Assembly (NCBI GenBank): GCA_947044405.1
Contig: CAMRHE010000355.1
Location: 1,502,501 to 1,566,500, forward strand
DNA length: 64,000 nt
Source of the DNA: Leptodactylus fallax
Taxonomy: Eukaryota; Chordata; Amphibia; Anura; Leptodactylidae
Direction of reading: 5' to 3'
A model generated the notes under the pieces. The model saw nothing but the letters and a program-made list of their open reading frames with translations. It did not search any database and had not been told where the DNA came from. This document shows, piece after piece, positions 11,413-21,874 of the stretch; positions within the stretch are counted from its first letter, which is position 1; each line of letters begins with the position of its first letter. Both the position numbers and the translations under genes were made by a program.

Positions 11413-11515
11413 CTGGAACAGGACCATATATATATAACTATACTCCTGGAACAGTACCATATATATATAACTACAGTATATTCCTGGAACAGTACCATAT
11501 ATATATAATATTTGT
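11313..11515. repeat. TA microsatellite with embedded 'attcctggaac' tandem units
   Basis: Directly at the right TA of the Tc1 element, a (TA)n run extends and is interrupted four times by the unit 'ttcctggaacag(g/t)accata' or close variants (about 11360, 11410, 11445, 11490). Spacing shrinks toward the right. The array is a variable-length tandem repeat, and the long IYIYIY ORFs across it are artefacts. Confidence 0.85.
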
Positions 11516-11637
11516 CAAATGATTGCTCTTTGTGTATAATGAATTGGTTTCCAGTTTTTAGAAATACAGTCAGCAGTGTAAACATTGGGCTTCATTTGTC
11601 AAAACTGCCTAGAAACTCAGAACTCTACTCCTTTCAT

Positions 11638-11805
11638 ATACAGTGAAACCTCCTTGAGACCACCTTCTTACCCAGACCACATTTTCTGTGATGCTTCTCC
11701 ATACTAACCATACTATGGTCTCTTTGAGACCACCTTCTTACCCAGACCACCTTTTCTGTGACGGATTTTCAATTCTCCGTACTAACCATCCTCTTTGACC
11801 ACTTT
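11638..11805. repeat. tandemly repeated 'gagaccaccttcttacccagacc' units
   Basis: The block starting near 11655 ('ttgagaccaccttcttaccc') recurs near 11724 and partly again near 11797. Period is about 75 bp. It starts with 'acagtgaaacctcc', which resembles a transposon terminus, so it may be the end of an old DNA element with internal tandem repeats. Confidence 0.6.
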
Positions 11806-11825
11806 TTAAAGGGGTTGGACAAACC

Positions 11826-11856
<31 letters not shown>

Positions 11857-12088
11857 TTATGGCCTATCCTTGACTTCAGTGGGAGCTGAGCTGCAGTGAA
11901 AGTGCCTGGCCGCTAGGCAACAGACAGAGTTTTCTGCTTCCAGACCCATATTGTGTACTGGACGGGCACTGGAAATGGCTCCGTACAGATGATCAGTCCA
12001 GGGGCCGGGTATCGGTCCCCTATCAATCATATTTATAGCCTATACAGAGGATAGGTCATAAAAAAATAAGCCCGGACAACCCCTTTAA
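11806..12088. mobile_element. TTAA-flanked MITE with 'ttaaaggggttg' termini
   Basis: The left end TTAAAGGGGTTGGACAAAC and the right end 'cccggacaacccctttaa' are inverted repeats with TTAA at each edge. The interior includes a TA run (11828-11847) and GC-rich unique sequence. It belongs to the same terminus family as the elements at 19991, 35523, 36768 and 42854, although the interiors differ. TTAA targeting suggests a piggyBac- or Kolobok-mobilised group. Confidence 0.75.
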
Positions 12089-12394
12089 TGCAATTTTGGA
12101 TGGTTGCCTCAAAGAGATTGCAACTTGCAAACATTTGTTATGACCAAACATCACTTTTTATCGTTCTCCTAAATGTACATATGGGTGCCAAGCTGTGAAT
12201 AGTGACACTGAATCCCGGCTACACGAACATAAGCTGTACATGAAGTATTGTTTTCCAGGAGGTATCAGGAGGCTTCTATTGCAACCAACAGATTTGCCAA
12301 ATCTTCTGGTAGTTCGGAGGTCTCCCCTTTTTCCAGAAGCCTTGGGGATGTTTAGGGAGAGTTGGTAGGTCATATACTGCTCTGTAAATTTCAA
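12089..12394. other. unassigned sequence
   Basis: No gene or repeat recognised; a short minus-strand ORF (12158-12394) has no recognisable motif. Confidence 0.35.
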
Positions 12395-12780
12395 CCTTTT
12401 CCTTCCATGGCAAATTACCGATTTTTAATTTTTTTCCTCTTCGTTTTCTAAAACCAATAATTTATTATTTTTCATTCACTTAACAATATGAGGGCAGTGC
12501 AGTTTTCCGGGGTACAAACTGAACTTTCTATTGGCACCATTTAAAGAGGATCTGTCACCAAGTACAAAATACTAAATACTATACAAAATAAATATGGCCC
12601 CTGTTGTGCCATTTTTTAATGTGTTTTTACGTTGTTCACTGCGTGGTTATCTTTATTCTGCAGATTAGAACAATTACTGTGATGCCAAATTTATATAGTT
12701 TTTGTTTATATTTAGTCTCCCATCGACTTTCAACCGTAAGGGGTTTGATCACTTATATAATATAATGCAATACTTATATA
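12395..12780. repeat. old repeat remnant related to 37289-38150
   Basis: Motifs 'cgttgttcactgcgtggtta', 'attctgcagattagaac' and 'caattactgtgatgcc' match the order seen in 37520-37600 and weakly in 62680-62760. The piece starting at 12541 ('ttaaagaggatctgtcacc') resembles the 6299 MITE terminus, so two families are probably overlaid. Boundaries are not clear. Confidence 0.5.
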
Positions 12781-13639
12781 TTACAGTACATTGTACAATT
12801 ACAACACTAATATTACACTCAGCTATGTAAATACAAGCCTGGGATTCCCTGATAGGCCTCTGGTTATGAAGACAACGGACATAACTACATTCATATTGGT
12901 ACTATAATTGTTGTAGTAATGTTTTCAGTTATGAAGCCAACACCTTTCCATATGTCCTATCAGCAGTAGTAAAGGGTTGGGGTATGGAGACACACAATTT
13001 CACACTGGGGTGTATTGAGGCAACAAAACAACCAGTGAGTATTGTACTTGAAAAAAGAGACTCAAAAACATACATTCAAACCATGTACAATACAAAGAAA
13101 AGTGATAAGAGAGCAATGAGAAATCGGCCCCGGTTGTCTGCTTTTGCTCTGTGTTGTGATGAACACAGTCAGGAAAGCTGTATACTCTTGACTCCCTAAG
13201 CAACAAATGCCCCACTTTTCACCAACAAGGAAGGGTTTTGACCACTGCAAATACTGTAGGTCATCAATGAGCATAATTTATTCTTTAGACAGTGATATAA
13301 TAGGTTAGCTGAAGATGTTGTTCATATTTATTAGAAGGATCTGCTTCTTCTTTTTGCAATCGTTTGTGACAACATTGCTATGGAAACCAAACCATAGAAT
13401 CATCTGGACTGTATCAGCTGTCATACGGCAGACATGGTGACCACCTAATCAGTGGATGTGACAGGCGAGTACAGAATATCACTCTATAATTCAATGTGAC
13501 TGATTCTCATCAGTTTTATCTTCAGTGTTCGCAGCACTTTTATCTCACTGCTCTAAGTCCGCTACTACACATGACCGGAATTATTCATATCAATGTAATA
13601 GCAGTGGATAAGTTCTTATAAAAGGGAATCTGCTATAGC
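12781..13639. other. unassigned sequence
   Basis: No recognisable gene or element. Two overlapping minus-strand ORFs and one plus-strand ORF of about 70 codons near 13.0-13.27 kb lie opposite each other and look like chance. Confidence 0.35.
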
Positions 13640-13785
13640 CAGAAGTGTAACATGGAGCTCTGGGCCCCAATGCAAAATCTGTACCCGGCCCACAACTACA
13701 ATGTATAGTTTGTAATATGGGCCCCCTATGTCTCCTGTACCTAGGTGCAACCACATCCTCTGCACCCCTTCAAGTTACGCCCCTG
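13640..13785. mobile_element. hAT-like MITE ('caggggcgtaactt' family), short copy
   Basis: The 146-bp element begins CAGAAGTGTAACATGG and ends 'caagttacgcccctg'. The flanks GCTATAGC (13632-13639) and GCCATAGT (13786-13793) form an 8-bp duplication with two mismatches. A better preserved copy with a perfect duplication is at 40835-41106. Confidence 0.8.
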
Positions 13786-13841
13786 GCCATAGTAGTACAT
13801 CTCTTTGTGAATTTCTACAAAGCCATGACTCAGAAACGTAG

Positions 13842-14500
13842 TGTAACGTCTCTACCGTTTCGGGTCTCGGCGCCGCCCTCCGCTCGCATGCTGTGGCGAA
13901 GGAGGCGTCTTCAGTTTGGTTCTTTGTTTAAGTTTCTTGATGCTCAGTCTGAACATGGTCCTAGTTCCCTTGCTGTGTAAAGCCACACCCGTGTAATTAG
14001 GAACATTTTCTCTCTGGACTGCATAGAGTTAATCTCTTCCTGGCCTGTGTGATTGACAGCCTGTGTACCTATCAGATCTGTGGCTGGGCCCAGACTTTCT
14101 ATATACAGGATGTCATTTCTCAGCAGGTTGCCGGTTATTACACTTATGTTTTGCCTGCTCTCTTTCTATACTCCTTGATACTTTGTTACTTGATTCTCTG
14201 ACCCTTTGGCTTGCCTTTTGACTATTCTTTTGGATTTTGACTTTGTACTGCTTTGCTCGTTTGTTACTGACCCCTTGGCTTGCTCACTCTGCTTCTGTGT
14301 TGTTTTTGTCTTGTCCTGTTCTCTATGTCACTTACCCAGTATAGGGCTTGTCTTCAGGTTGTCCTTTTACCATTTAGGGTAACTGTGGCAATAGGAAGGG
14401 ACAGTGGCTGGGGTGAGATTAGGGCTCACTTGTCTCTGTCCTTTCTCCCAGTCCCCTGCAGTAGTGTCAGGGTATTGCTTCGTTTGGTAAGACCCTTACA
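13842..14500 (+). mobile_element. solo LTR (Gypsy-like) with perfect 5-bp target duplication
   Basis: The 659-bp LTR begins TGTAACG and ends CTTACA, so its edges are short inverted repeats with TG/CA. It is flanked on both sides by CGTAG (13837-13841 and 14501-14505). Pyrimidine-rich stretches with repeated 'ttgacttt' and 'cccttggcttg' resemble Gypsy LTRs from amphibians, by recollection rather than search. No internal gag or pol region remains, as expected after LTR-LTR recombination. The two ORFs inside (13717-13980, 14280-14516) look like chance. Confidence 0.88.
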
Positions 14501-14559
14501 CGTAGTTAAACAGTAGTAATGAATTTGTATGTCTACAGCTGAATGAACACTAAATGAAG

Positions 14560-15835
14560 CTGATTTCTCCAAAAATGAGCCCTACCCCAAAATAAGCCCT
14601 AGCTTGATTTTGCAGAGTTTTTGGAGTAGGCATGAAATATGTATAATCCCTTCACTGGCTACCCGTTGCCCAGCGAATAGAGTTCAAAATACTAACGCTG
14701 ACATACAAAGCCATCCAGAACCTGTCCCCTCCATATATCTCTGACCTAATCTCCCGCTACCTGCCCACACGTAACCTCCGATCCTCTAAAGACCTTCTAC
14801 TCTGCTCTGCTCTTATCTGCTCTTCACACAACCGTCTCCAAGATTTCTCCCATGCATCCCCCATACTCTGAAACTCACTCCCACGACACATAAGACTGTC
14901 TCCCACAATCACAAGCTTCAAGAAGGCCCTGAAGACTCACCCTTTCAGGAAGGCCTACAACCCCAATAACACTACTGCCACCACACCACCATCTGTACAA
15001 CCTCTACCCTCACCTACTGTCTCTACCCCTCTTTCCTCATAGATTGTAAGCCCTTGCGGGCAGGGCCCTCTATCCCACTGTGCCAGTTGGTCATTGTTAG
15101 TATTGTATTTGTTTTGTATATTTTGTGTACCGTATGTAAACCCTCAAATGTACAGCACCATGGAATTAATGGTGCTAAATAAAAAAAAAATAAAAAAATA
15201 ATAATAATAATATAAGCCCTACTCCAAAAATAAGCCCTAGTTAAAGTCCGCGCTTCCATGTCATGTGATGTCACTGACATCACGGAGATGGAAAATAGGC
15301 ATACCATAGCTCCCAAACATCCTGGACAAGTGCTCTGTTACCTTCCACCATGGTAGGGCAAAATACACTCACCCACTCCCAAGTCCCACTCCAGAGTCAA
15401 GAGTCCGCCTCTCAAGTCCTCCTTCTGAGTACCGCCTCTTGGGTCCCACCTCCCGGCCACTACTATGCTGTGGGTTTGGCTATGTGACCAGGCATCTTGC
15501 CACCCCTGCTCGCTCCCACAGACACAGCCACTCCACTACAGCACCTGCCCATTAGCATAAAGGAGAAGAGAGGGCACGGTGCCACTGCCACACAAAGTGT
15601 TTAGAGAGAGAGTGTGCCATTAAGTTTGTTTAAGACCCACTAACACTGCACCATCAATTGTGAATGTAAGTTAGGGTTACTAACCCTAACCATTTTACAA
15701 GATTCGTCCGGAGTGAATCAGAAAAGATTCTGATTCGCTCCGGTGCCTGAAAAATAAGACCTACCCAAAAATAAGCCCTAACCGTTTTTTTGAGAAATAA
15801 ATAATATAAGGCCCTGTCTTATTTTCAGAGAAACC
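14560..15835. repeat. 'aaaaataagccctacc' DNA repeat split by an L2 insertion
   Basis: The motif 'ccaaaaataagccctac' occurs near 14570-14605 and 15212-15240, and in related form at 15750-15830 with 'gtcttattttcagagaaacc' at the end. The pieces on either side of the L2 segment look like parts of one older non-coding DNA element. It carries no gene. Confidence 0.6.
14645..15205 (+). mobile_element. L2-type LINE, 3' end
   Basis: The 5'-truncated fragment starts at the conserved LHWLPVAQRIEFKILTLTYK region (14648 on) of the ORF2 C-terminus and continues through PPYISDLISRYLPTRNLRSS. One in-frame TGA replaces the expected Trp codon near 14869 (in the ILWNSLP-like block). The coding part ends near 15040. 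The 3' untranslated region contains 'tgtaagcccttgcgggcagggccctc' split between 15046 and 15071, then a (TAA)n-like tail (15183-15208). Such tails mark L2 elements. It is inactive. Confidence 0.85.
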
Positions 15836-17153
15836 CGTTAGTTTCACTAAAATGTGCCACATAAGGATTTCTAGAGAAATAGTCTGAACCTATAGCTTCC
15901 ACATCATGGGCAGAAGGGTCAATGAATTTATAGTTCTGTCTGGTCAGGTGCATGTGGTATCATTAATTGCAACTGTAGATGCTGGAGTAACATGAGCAGT
16001 ATAACCCAGTATACTAAATCAGGTACTTGTGAGTTTGTCAGGAGCACTCCTTGAGTAAAGACTGTACAGGTTTGTACAAAAAGGCCCAAGTCATTATCCC
16101 AAGTCTTCCTTCTGGAGCCTAGCTTGCTCTAAATGAACAATAAAATGGAGGATACCCTTGCTAAGGAACTTTTACTGTTGTGGAAAAGTTGCTAATCCCT
16201 GATATTCATCATTGTATTTTGTGAGCTGTTCAAAAGTAAAGTACTGATTTCTGTAATAATAGGTGTCTGTTGTCACTAGCCACAACTATACTGTGCCGGT
16301 CTTACAATGGCCTCACTGGTTATAGTCAGTAGTATTAAAAGGGGCAACATGTGGAGGTCATCAAGAATGAGGGCCAGGTTGTGAAGGGCCTTAGAGCAAC
16401 AGATGCCATAAACCTGCTATGGAGCACTTATTTCTGGAAGACTACAAAGCTTAGCCAGAGTCTAACCCTGAGAAGTATGTTGAGTGGCTGATGGAGAAAG
16501 AAGAGAGATATGGCCCGGGAGAAATTATGTGGTTCTGATCATCAAAAAGTTACAGTTTTGCCCAGGAAGTTAGGACAACAGAGGACCTGTTTATGCACCA
16601 CAGATCAATTATTCTTCCCAAAAGAACTTTTGGTGAGAAGGGATGCCATCAAAGGACTGTGATTTGGAGGTTGGGAACAAAGTGGAGTAAACACGAGTCT
16701 ACAGCCCAGAGAACTGGGAAGTGTCAGGGAGTCCAGAGATGTGCAGGAGGGCTATGAGGCTTCCATTGTCCCCTGCAGTGGAGCCACTGGCTCTGCTAGT
16801 CTACTGAAGGAAATGGAGAGCCCTGCTGTGACTACTGCACAGGTGTAGACACTGACACAACAGCTAGAGAAAGGCTGATACTGCTGTGACTAGTGGGGAG
16901 AAGGGTGGAGGCACTACTGAAGAAAAGAAAGACTCTGCTGATAATAAGGGGTACAGGAGGAATTTAATGCCTTATGAGGCTACCAGTCGCTCTTAACGGT
17001 ATCACTTCCACAGTACACAGTTTAGAGAAAACAGTAACCTCCATCTGCATCCCTTTGTTCCAGCTCTGAGGATGGAAACATATGCTGCTTTTTGCTGGCA
17101 GCAGTATGTAAAGCTAGTAATGTCACATATAGCGTTCTAGCTCTAAACTGTAA
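15836..17153. other. unassigned sequence
   Basis: About 1.3 kb without a recognised element. 16380-16980 is purine-rich ('ggagaaagaagagag') and relatively GC-balanced, so it could be an eroded retroelement interior, but no frame is open and no motif is recognisable. Confidence 0.35.
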
Positions 17154-17506
17154 GGCTGTGTTCACACGGTGGAAAATTTTCCGCCCCCAGAGTTTTCATC
17201 GCGTTCAGCCGCGACGGGATTCCGATGCCATGTATCAGCATTCCGTCGCAACTAACCGCTCCTGATTAAGCCCGGATGAATGGGCCTAATCAGCAGCGCG
17301 GCTCGAGCCGCGGACACCGGGGGCGGAATCCGCGGCAAGATAGGTCATGTTGCTCTTTTTTTCCGCTAGCAGAAAAAAAGCCGCTAGAAAAAAAAAAAAA
17401 CGCTACCGACTCCCATTGAAATGAATGGGAGGAGTTTTTTCAGGCGGATTTTGAGGCGGATTCCGCCTCAAAATTCGCTGCCAAAAAACTCCGTGTGAAC
17501 ACAGCC
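17154..17506. mobile_element. palindromic Harbinger-like MITE, copy 1
   Basis: The element begins GGCTGTGTTCACACGG and ends 'ccgtgtgaacacagcc', flanked by TAA on both sides (17151-17153, 17507-17509). A 3-bp TWA duplication with GG/CC tips fits PIF/Harbinger. The interior is CpG-rich ('gcggctcgagccgcgg') and dyad-symmetric: 'attttgaggcggattccgcc' and its complement recur on both sides. No ORF. A second copy lies at 51191-51537. Confidence 0.82.
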
Positions 17507-17509
17507 TAA

Positions 17510-18178
17510 GAGCCATCAGGACTTAGAAGAGGAAACCCAAAACAGATGAACGACACCCATAATCTGAGACTTTGTTGCATTTGGGATACTAGACCTGCTT
17601 TATGTTTTACATTTAGAAACTAATTTTTACTCTTTGTGATCATAAGGCTAGTTTTGTTTTCTCACTGTTCTGGATCAAAAGACTAGATTTTCCTTTTGTT
17701 TACACCAGACTTATAATTTGGGGCCATTGTAGCATCTATAAAGGCTCAGCGATCAGAGCATTTTGGAATAAAATTAGATCTAAATCCTTGTGCATCATAG
17801 AGTAGAGGTCAGCAGCAAGTTTTCACCCTATTCTTGATACTCCTTTGAAGTTAAGGTTGTAACCTCACTCCCTCACATCCTCTGTTCTTCATCTGTGACT
17901 GCGGTAATTGTTATAGACTGAATGTCTGCTGTTTTCCTCCTCTTTATTAAAAAGCAATAACTAGGCAATGTGACAAAAACCAGCAGCTTTATCAGGGTGC
18001 GACATTAGTCTCTGCCTGAAATTAGCAGACCTATTTAGGCACATGTATTTCTTCCTACCCATTTAATCCTTCTTAATTTGTATAGTACTAAGGCAGGAGG
18101 ATCAAATAAAACATGAGACTGGGTCTTTGGAACCAATCTGTATGTGTGCGTATATACATATGTTGCACACCTAATATA
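17510..18178. other. unassigned sequence
   Basis: No gene or repeat recognised. Ends in 'acctaatata' with the TA target of the next Tc1 element. Confidence 0.4.
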
Positions 18179-18180
18179 TA

Positions 18181-19400
18181 CAGTGGGTACGGAAAGTATT
18201 CATATCCCTTTAAATTTTTCACTCTTTGTTTCATTGCAGCCATTTGCTAAAAGCAAAAAAGTTCATTTTATTTCTCATTAATGTACACTCAGCACCCCAT
18301 CTTGACAGAAAAAAAAACAGAAATGTAGATATTTTTGCAAATTTATTAAAAAAGAAAAACTGAAATATCACATGTTCATAAGTATTCAAACCCTTTGCTA
18401 TGACATTCATATTTAACTCACAAGCTGTCCATTTCCTTCTGATCCTCCTTGAGATGGTTCTACTCCTTCATTGGAGTCCAGCTGTGTTTAATTAAACTGA
18501 TTGGACTTGATTAGGAAAGGCACACACCTGTCTATATAAGACCTCACAGCTCACAGTGTATGTCAGAGCAAATGAGAATCATGAGGTCAAAGGAACTGCC
18601 CAAGAAGCTCAGAGACAGAATTGTGGCAAGGCACAGATCTGGCCAAGGTTACAAAAGAATTTCTGCAGCACTCAAGGTTCCTAAGAGCACAGTGACCTCC
18701 ATAATCCTTAAATGGAAAAAGTTTGGGATGACTAGAAGTCTTCCTAGACCTGGCCGTCCAGCCAAACTGAGCAGTCGTGGGAGAAGAGCCTTGGTGAGAG
18801 AGGTAAAGAAGAACCCAAAGTTCACTGTGGCTGAGCTCCAGAGATATAGTAGGGAGATGGGAGAAAGTGCTCTGGACCTCAGACTGGGACGAAGGGTCAC
18901 CTTCCAACAAGACAATGACCCTAAGCACACAGCTAAAATAACAAAGGAGTGGCTTCGGAACAACTCTGTGACCATTCTTAACTGGCCCAGCCAGAGCCCT
19001 GACCTCAACCCAATTGAGCATCTCTGGAGAGACCTGAGAATGGCTGTCCACCAACGTTCACCATCCAACCTGACGGAACTGGAGAGGATCTGCAAGGAAG
19101 AATGGCAGAAGATCCCCAAATCCAGATGTGAAAAACTTGTTGCATCATTCCCAAGAAGACTCATGGCTGTACTAGCTCAAAAAGAAGGGGCTTCTACTCA
19201 ATACTGAGCAAAGGGTCTGAATACTTTTTTAATAAATTTGCAAAAGTATCTACATTTCTGGAGTTTTTTTTTATGTCAAGATGGGGTGCTGAGTGGACAT
19301 TAATGAGAAATAAAATGAACTTTTTTTCTTTTAGCAAATGGCTGCAATGAAACAAAGAGTGAAAAATTTATAGGGGTCTGAATACTTTCCGTACACACTG
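18181..19400 (+). mobile_element. internally deleted Tc1 element, 1,220 bp, with IR/DR ends
   Basis: TA duplications at 18179-18180 and 19401-19402 bound CAGTGGGTACGGAAAG and its near complement. Each end has a long inverted repeat of about 200 bp holding two direct-repeat binding-site candidates. The left outer is 'ggaaagtattcatatccctt' (18191-18210) and the left inner 'ataagtattcaaaccctttg' (18378-18397). The right inner is 'agcaaagggtctgaatact' (19207-19225) and the right outer 'taggggtctgaatactttcc' (19371-19390). This is the IR/DR arrangement known from Sleeping Beauty-type elements. The short length reflects an in-frame loss inside the transposase gene. Confidence 0.92.
18560..19207 (+). 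CDS. in-frame deleted Tc1 transposase, open 215-codon ORF
   Basis: An uninterrupted ORF. Residues 1 to about 105 (MSEQMRIMRSKELPKK to AELQRYSREMGE) are the complete bipartite DNA-binding region with two helix-turn-helix units and the AT-hook-like PRPGRPAK. It then jumps directly to [20 protein letters not shown], skipping about 125 residues of the catalytic domain including the first Asp. The second Asp (FQQDNDPKH) and Glu (NPIEHLW) remain, and the protein ends normally at GASTQY. The product could bind the element ends but should not catalyse transposition. No stop or frameshift is present. Whether it is expressed is unknown. Confidence 0.75.
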   Translation: MSEQMRIMRSKELPKKLRDRIVARHRSGQGYKRISAALKVPKSTVTSIILKWKKFGMTRSLPRPGRPAKLSSRGRRALVREVKKNPKFTVAELQRYSREMGESALDLRLGRRVTFQQDNDPKHTAKITKEWLRNNSVTILNWPSQSPDLNPIEHLWRDLRMAVHQRSPSNLTELERICKEEWQKIPKSRCEKLVASFPRRLMAVLAQKEGASTQY

Positions 19401-19402
19401 TA

Positions 19403-19990
19403 TGTACTGTTGTACTGTGTGTAGATATTTTTCAGCATTCCAGTTTCCATGATTTTTTTAAGCTAATATCTGCAATCTCTACCAACTTTTTAGCTCTCGA
19501 CCATAAGCAAACCGTCATCTCTTCTACTGTTTAATGTGTTTTGGTATTACTTCTGTAAATACATTGAATCAGAATACAGTTTTTTCTTCCAAAATTATAG
19601 CTTGAAATATATGGGTCCAGGTGTGAAATTTGTACCTGGGCTTCATTCCAACATCCCTAAAGCATTGAGCATTGATGGTTGTCAGGCATATCTCACTTTA
19701 TTTCTGACATGTACTAAGCAATCATATCTATATTGAGTTAGCTGAGCCAAGAGCTAAATCATCAGTATTGTCATATAGCCATAAAACTCATACCCTGAGG
19801 CAGCAGTGGTATCTGGAATATACAAAATGTGGTTCCCTGTAGTTAGTGTCATAAACTGCAGTGACTTTCTGAGACCCTGAAATACCCAGTTTTCTTTTGT
19901 AAAGATGAAAATTTCATTTAGCTGTTGGTTGGTTGTAAGTTGTGGAGTTAATAGGTTATTTGTCCAATTATGCATATTGATAGGTGGTGC
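19403..19990. other. unassigned sequence
   Basis: No gene or repeat recognised in this 590-bp stretch. Confidence 0.4.
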
Positions 19991-21874
19991 TTAAGGGGGT
20001 TTTCTGGGCAAAAGATGTTTGTTTGTGTTTTAAAAAAAGGGCTGTTAGTGCTATTAATGGGTTAATAATGCACCCATATACCTTTAGCAGTGTTTTGAGT
20101 AATTTCTGGGCGTCTCTGGGAGCTCCTGGCATCTTCTGCATTTGTTTACATGGTTCAGCTTCCTGCTATGTAGCTTCCACACTAGCTCCCTCTCACCTCA
20201 CTCCCCCCTTCCTCTCATATTACCAATACAAGTCTGTGATTGGTTCTCTGGCTCCAGATGATGAGAATGATGATGAGATCAGGGCACGTACTTCAAAGTC
20301 CAAAAGCATGCATTCAGGCATGCTATTCCAGGGGCACCAACATGGAAAGTCCTATTTGGGTGAATTTCAGCAGAACAACAGGCAAAAGACATAGTCCATT
20401 TCTCTGAGCCTATGTGCTGGCTGCAGGGTTCTTCCTTAAGCAAAGCATGTGTTTCCTACATGCGGTTACACCTCTTTCAGGTTAACAAAATGGTCTCATG
20501 CCTCACTGCTAGGCCGCATGGCAGGGCACATGGTGGGAGTCTCCAACTTGACCTCCCCACACCTCTTTTTTTTTTCTTTTTTTTTTTTTATCGAAGGTCG
20601 CAATACTGTGCCAACGAATCACCCAGTGCACGAAAAAAGTGGGAGTGCCACTAAAAAAAACGTGCTCAGGATGCGATCTATCGCAAAACCTATCTCCAAA
20701 GAGAATAGGTCTCCTGAAACTGTCCCCAGACTCTGAGCCAAAAGGCACCAAGAGCCCAGAGGCTATACTTGCCCAACTGCCAGAACAGAAGAGCTGACTT
20801 GCTCGGTTTCCTCCAGGGCTGCCACTACCTAGAGTACTACAAGAGCCGATAAATGTTGTCCACCTCCACAGAAGCAGAGGTAGACCGGGCAAAAAGGAAG
20901 GAGGGAACCGAATTGGCAACACAACTCCAACCCCTAGACTTTGGGCAGGACCCAAAAGGGTTTCCGCACCCCTACATCTACAGCAAAAGTGACAAACGGT
21001 GACAGACGTGATATAAAAAAAATCATAAAGAAGTGAATAGAGTGCCTGTGTACCTCCCCCACACCTCTCCTCCAGGAACAGCACATCACAAAGGACAGAA
21101 GACAAAAGAGAGCGTCTCAACCTGGTCTGAGAATTTTTACCTTCCCTGGTCTCCTCCCTAAGTGAGGTCACCAGGAGGAGGAGGCCCGCCCCCCTCTCTA
21201 CATCTCTTAGAATCTTTTTTCTTTATAATTCCTCGCCCGATGACTGTAGGGTCGGGCCGGTGGTATGGTAGGGTTTGTGGCGAGATCCCCAACCCGTAGA
21301 CTCCAAGGTTGACACCCCAACCATCTTTGAGTAAGAAGATCAGTGTCTGGACCTTTTCCAGGCTTTGAACTGTGACATGTGTGTATTCTGAGCATGTGCC
21401 TTGACCTGACGCATCTGGGGAATTTATCGGGGCGACTGTAAGATGTTCCCCAGGGCAGATATTGTCATAAAACCATAATCCCTTTGAAGTAAAACTGGCT
21501 CCAGACCAAGGGTCTGGGTTGAGTTTACTTACAGCCTTCCAATACACTTCTTTAGCATGTCTCCCCTGTGGTGATAACCAGTCTAACATATGTACGCTGA
21601 TTGCTTCAGGGACAGGACAATAGGCCTTGGCTACAGAGTAGACTGACCACATTCCAGCTGCCGCACTATTCTTGATCCTAGGCACCAACCCCCACTGTGT
21701 AGTAATACAGACTGGTATTATTACCATAAATCTATATCTGAGCCTCATATCATCACACCCAGGGATATGGGTAAATATACATTTTTGATAAATTATGTTA
21801 TTTAGAAAGTAGGCGGGGGGGAGGGTGTTTAGATTAGTGTAGGAATTAGCTTCTATCCCGGACAACCCCTTTAA
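19991..21874. mobile_element. large TTAA-flanked element with nested retroposon
   Basis: The ends TTAAGGGGGTTTTCTGGG (19991) and 'cccggacaacccctttaa' (21857-21874) are inverted repeats with TTAA at both edges. The left 200 bp aligns motif by motif with the reverse complement of the right end of 42854-43630, for example 'tagtgctattaatgggttaa' and 'cctttagcagtgttttgag'. The middle differs: it holds a poly(A) retroposon (20567-21051) and a long unassigned minus-strand ORF (21158-21919). The outer element is therefore composite. Confidence 0.72.
20567..21051 (-). mobile_element. poly(A) retroposon with 16-bp target duplication
   Basis: On the plus strand the insert starts with a T-rich run (20567-20590), so it is a poly(A)-tailed copy in minus orientation. 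It is flanked by 'acctccccacacctct' (20551-20566) and 'acctcccccacacctct' (21052-21068), a target duplication differing by one C. The 485-bp body matches no small-RNA or SINE head that I recognise. It could be a 5'-truncated LINE 3' end or a processed transcript. A minus-strand ORF of 220 codons spans it and both flanks. Confidence 0.65.

Noticed and set aside
11209..11585. ORFs rich in IYIYIY
   Set aside because: They read through the TA microsatellite.
16380..16980. Possible retroelement interior or exon cluster
   Set aside because: Balanced composition only; no open frame, splice pattern or motif supports it.
18587..19164. Minus-strand ORFs of 155 and 171 codons
   Set aside because: They lie antisense to the open Tc1 transposase ORF and show no domain; they are shadows of its codon composition.
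20509..21171. 220-codon minus-strand ORF as a gene
   Set aside because: It crosses both copies of the target duplication and the poly(A) tract (KKKKRKKKE), so it cannot be one ancestral coding sequence.
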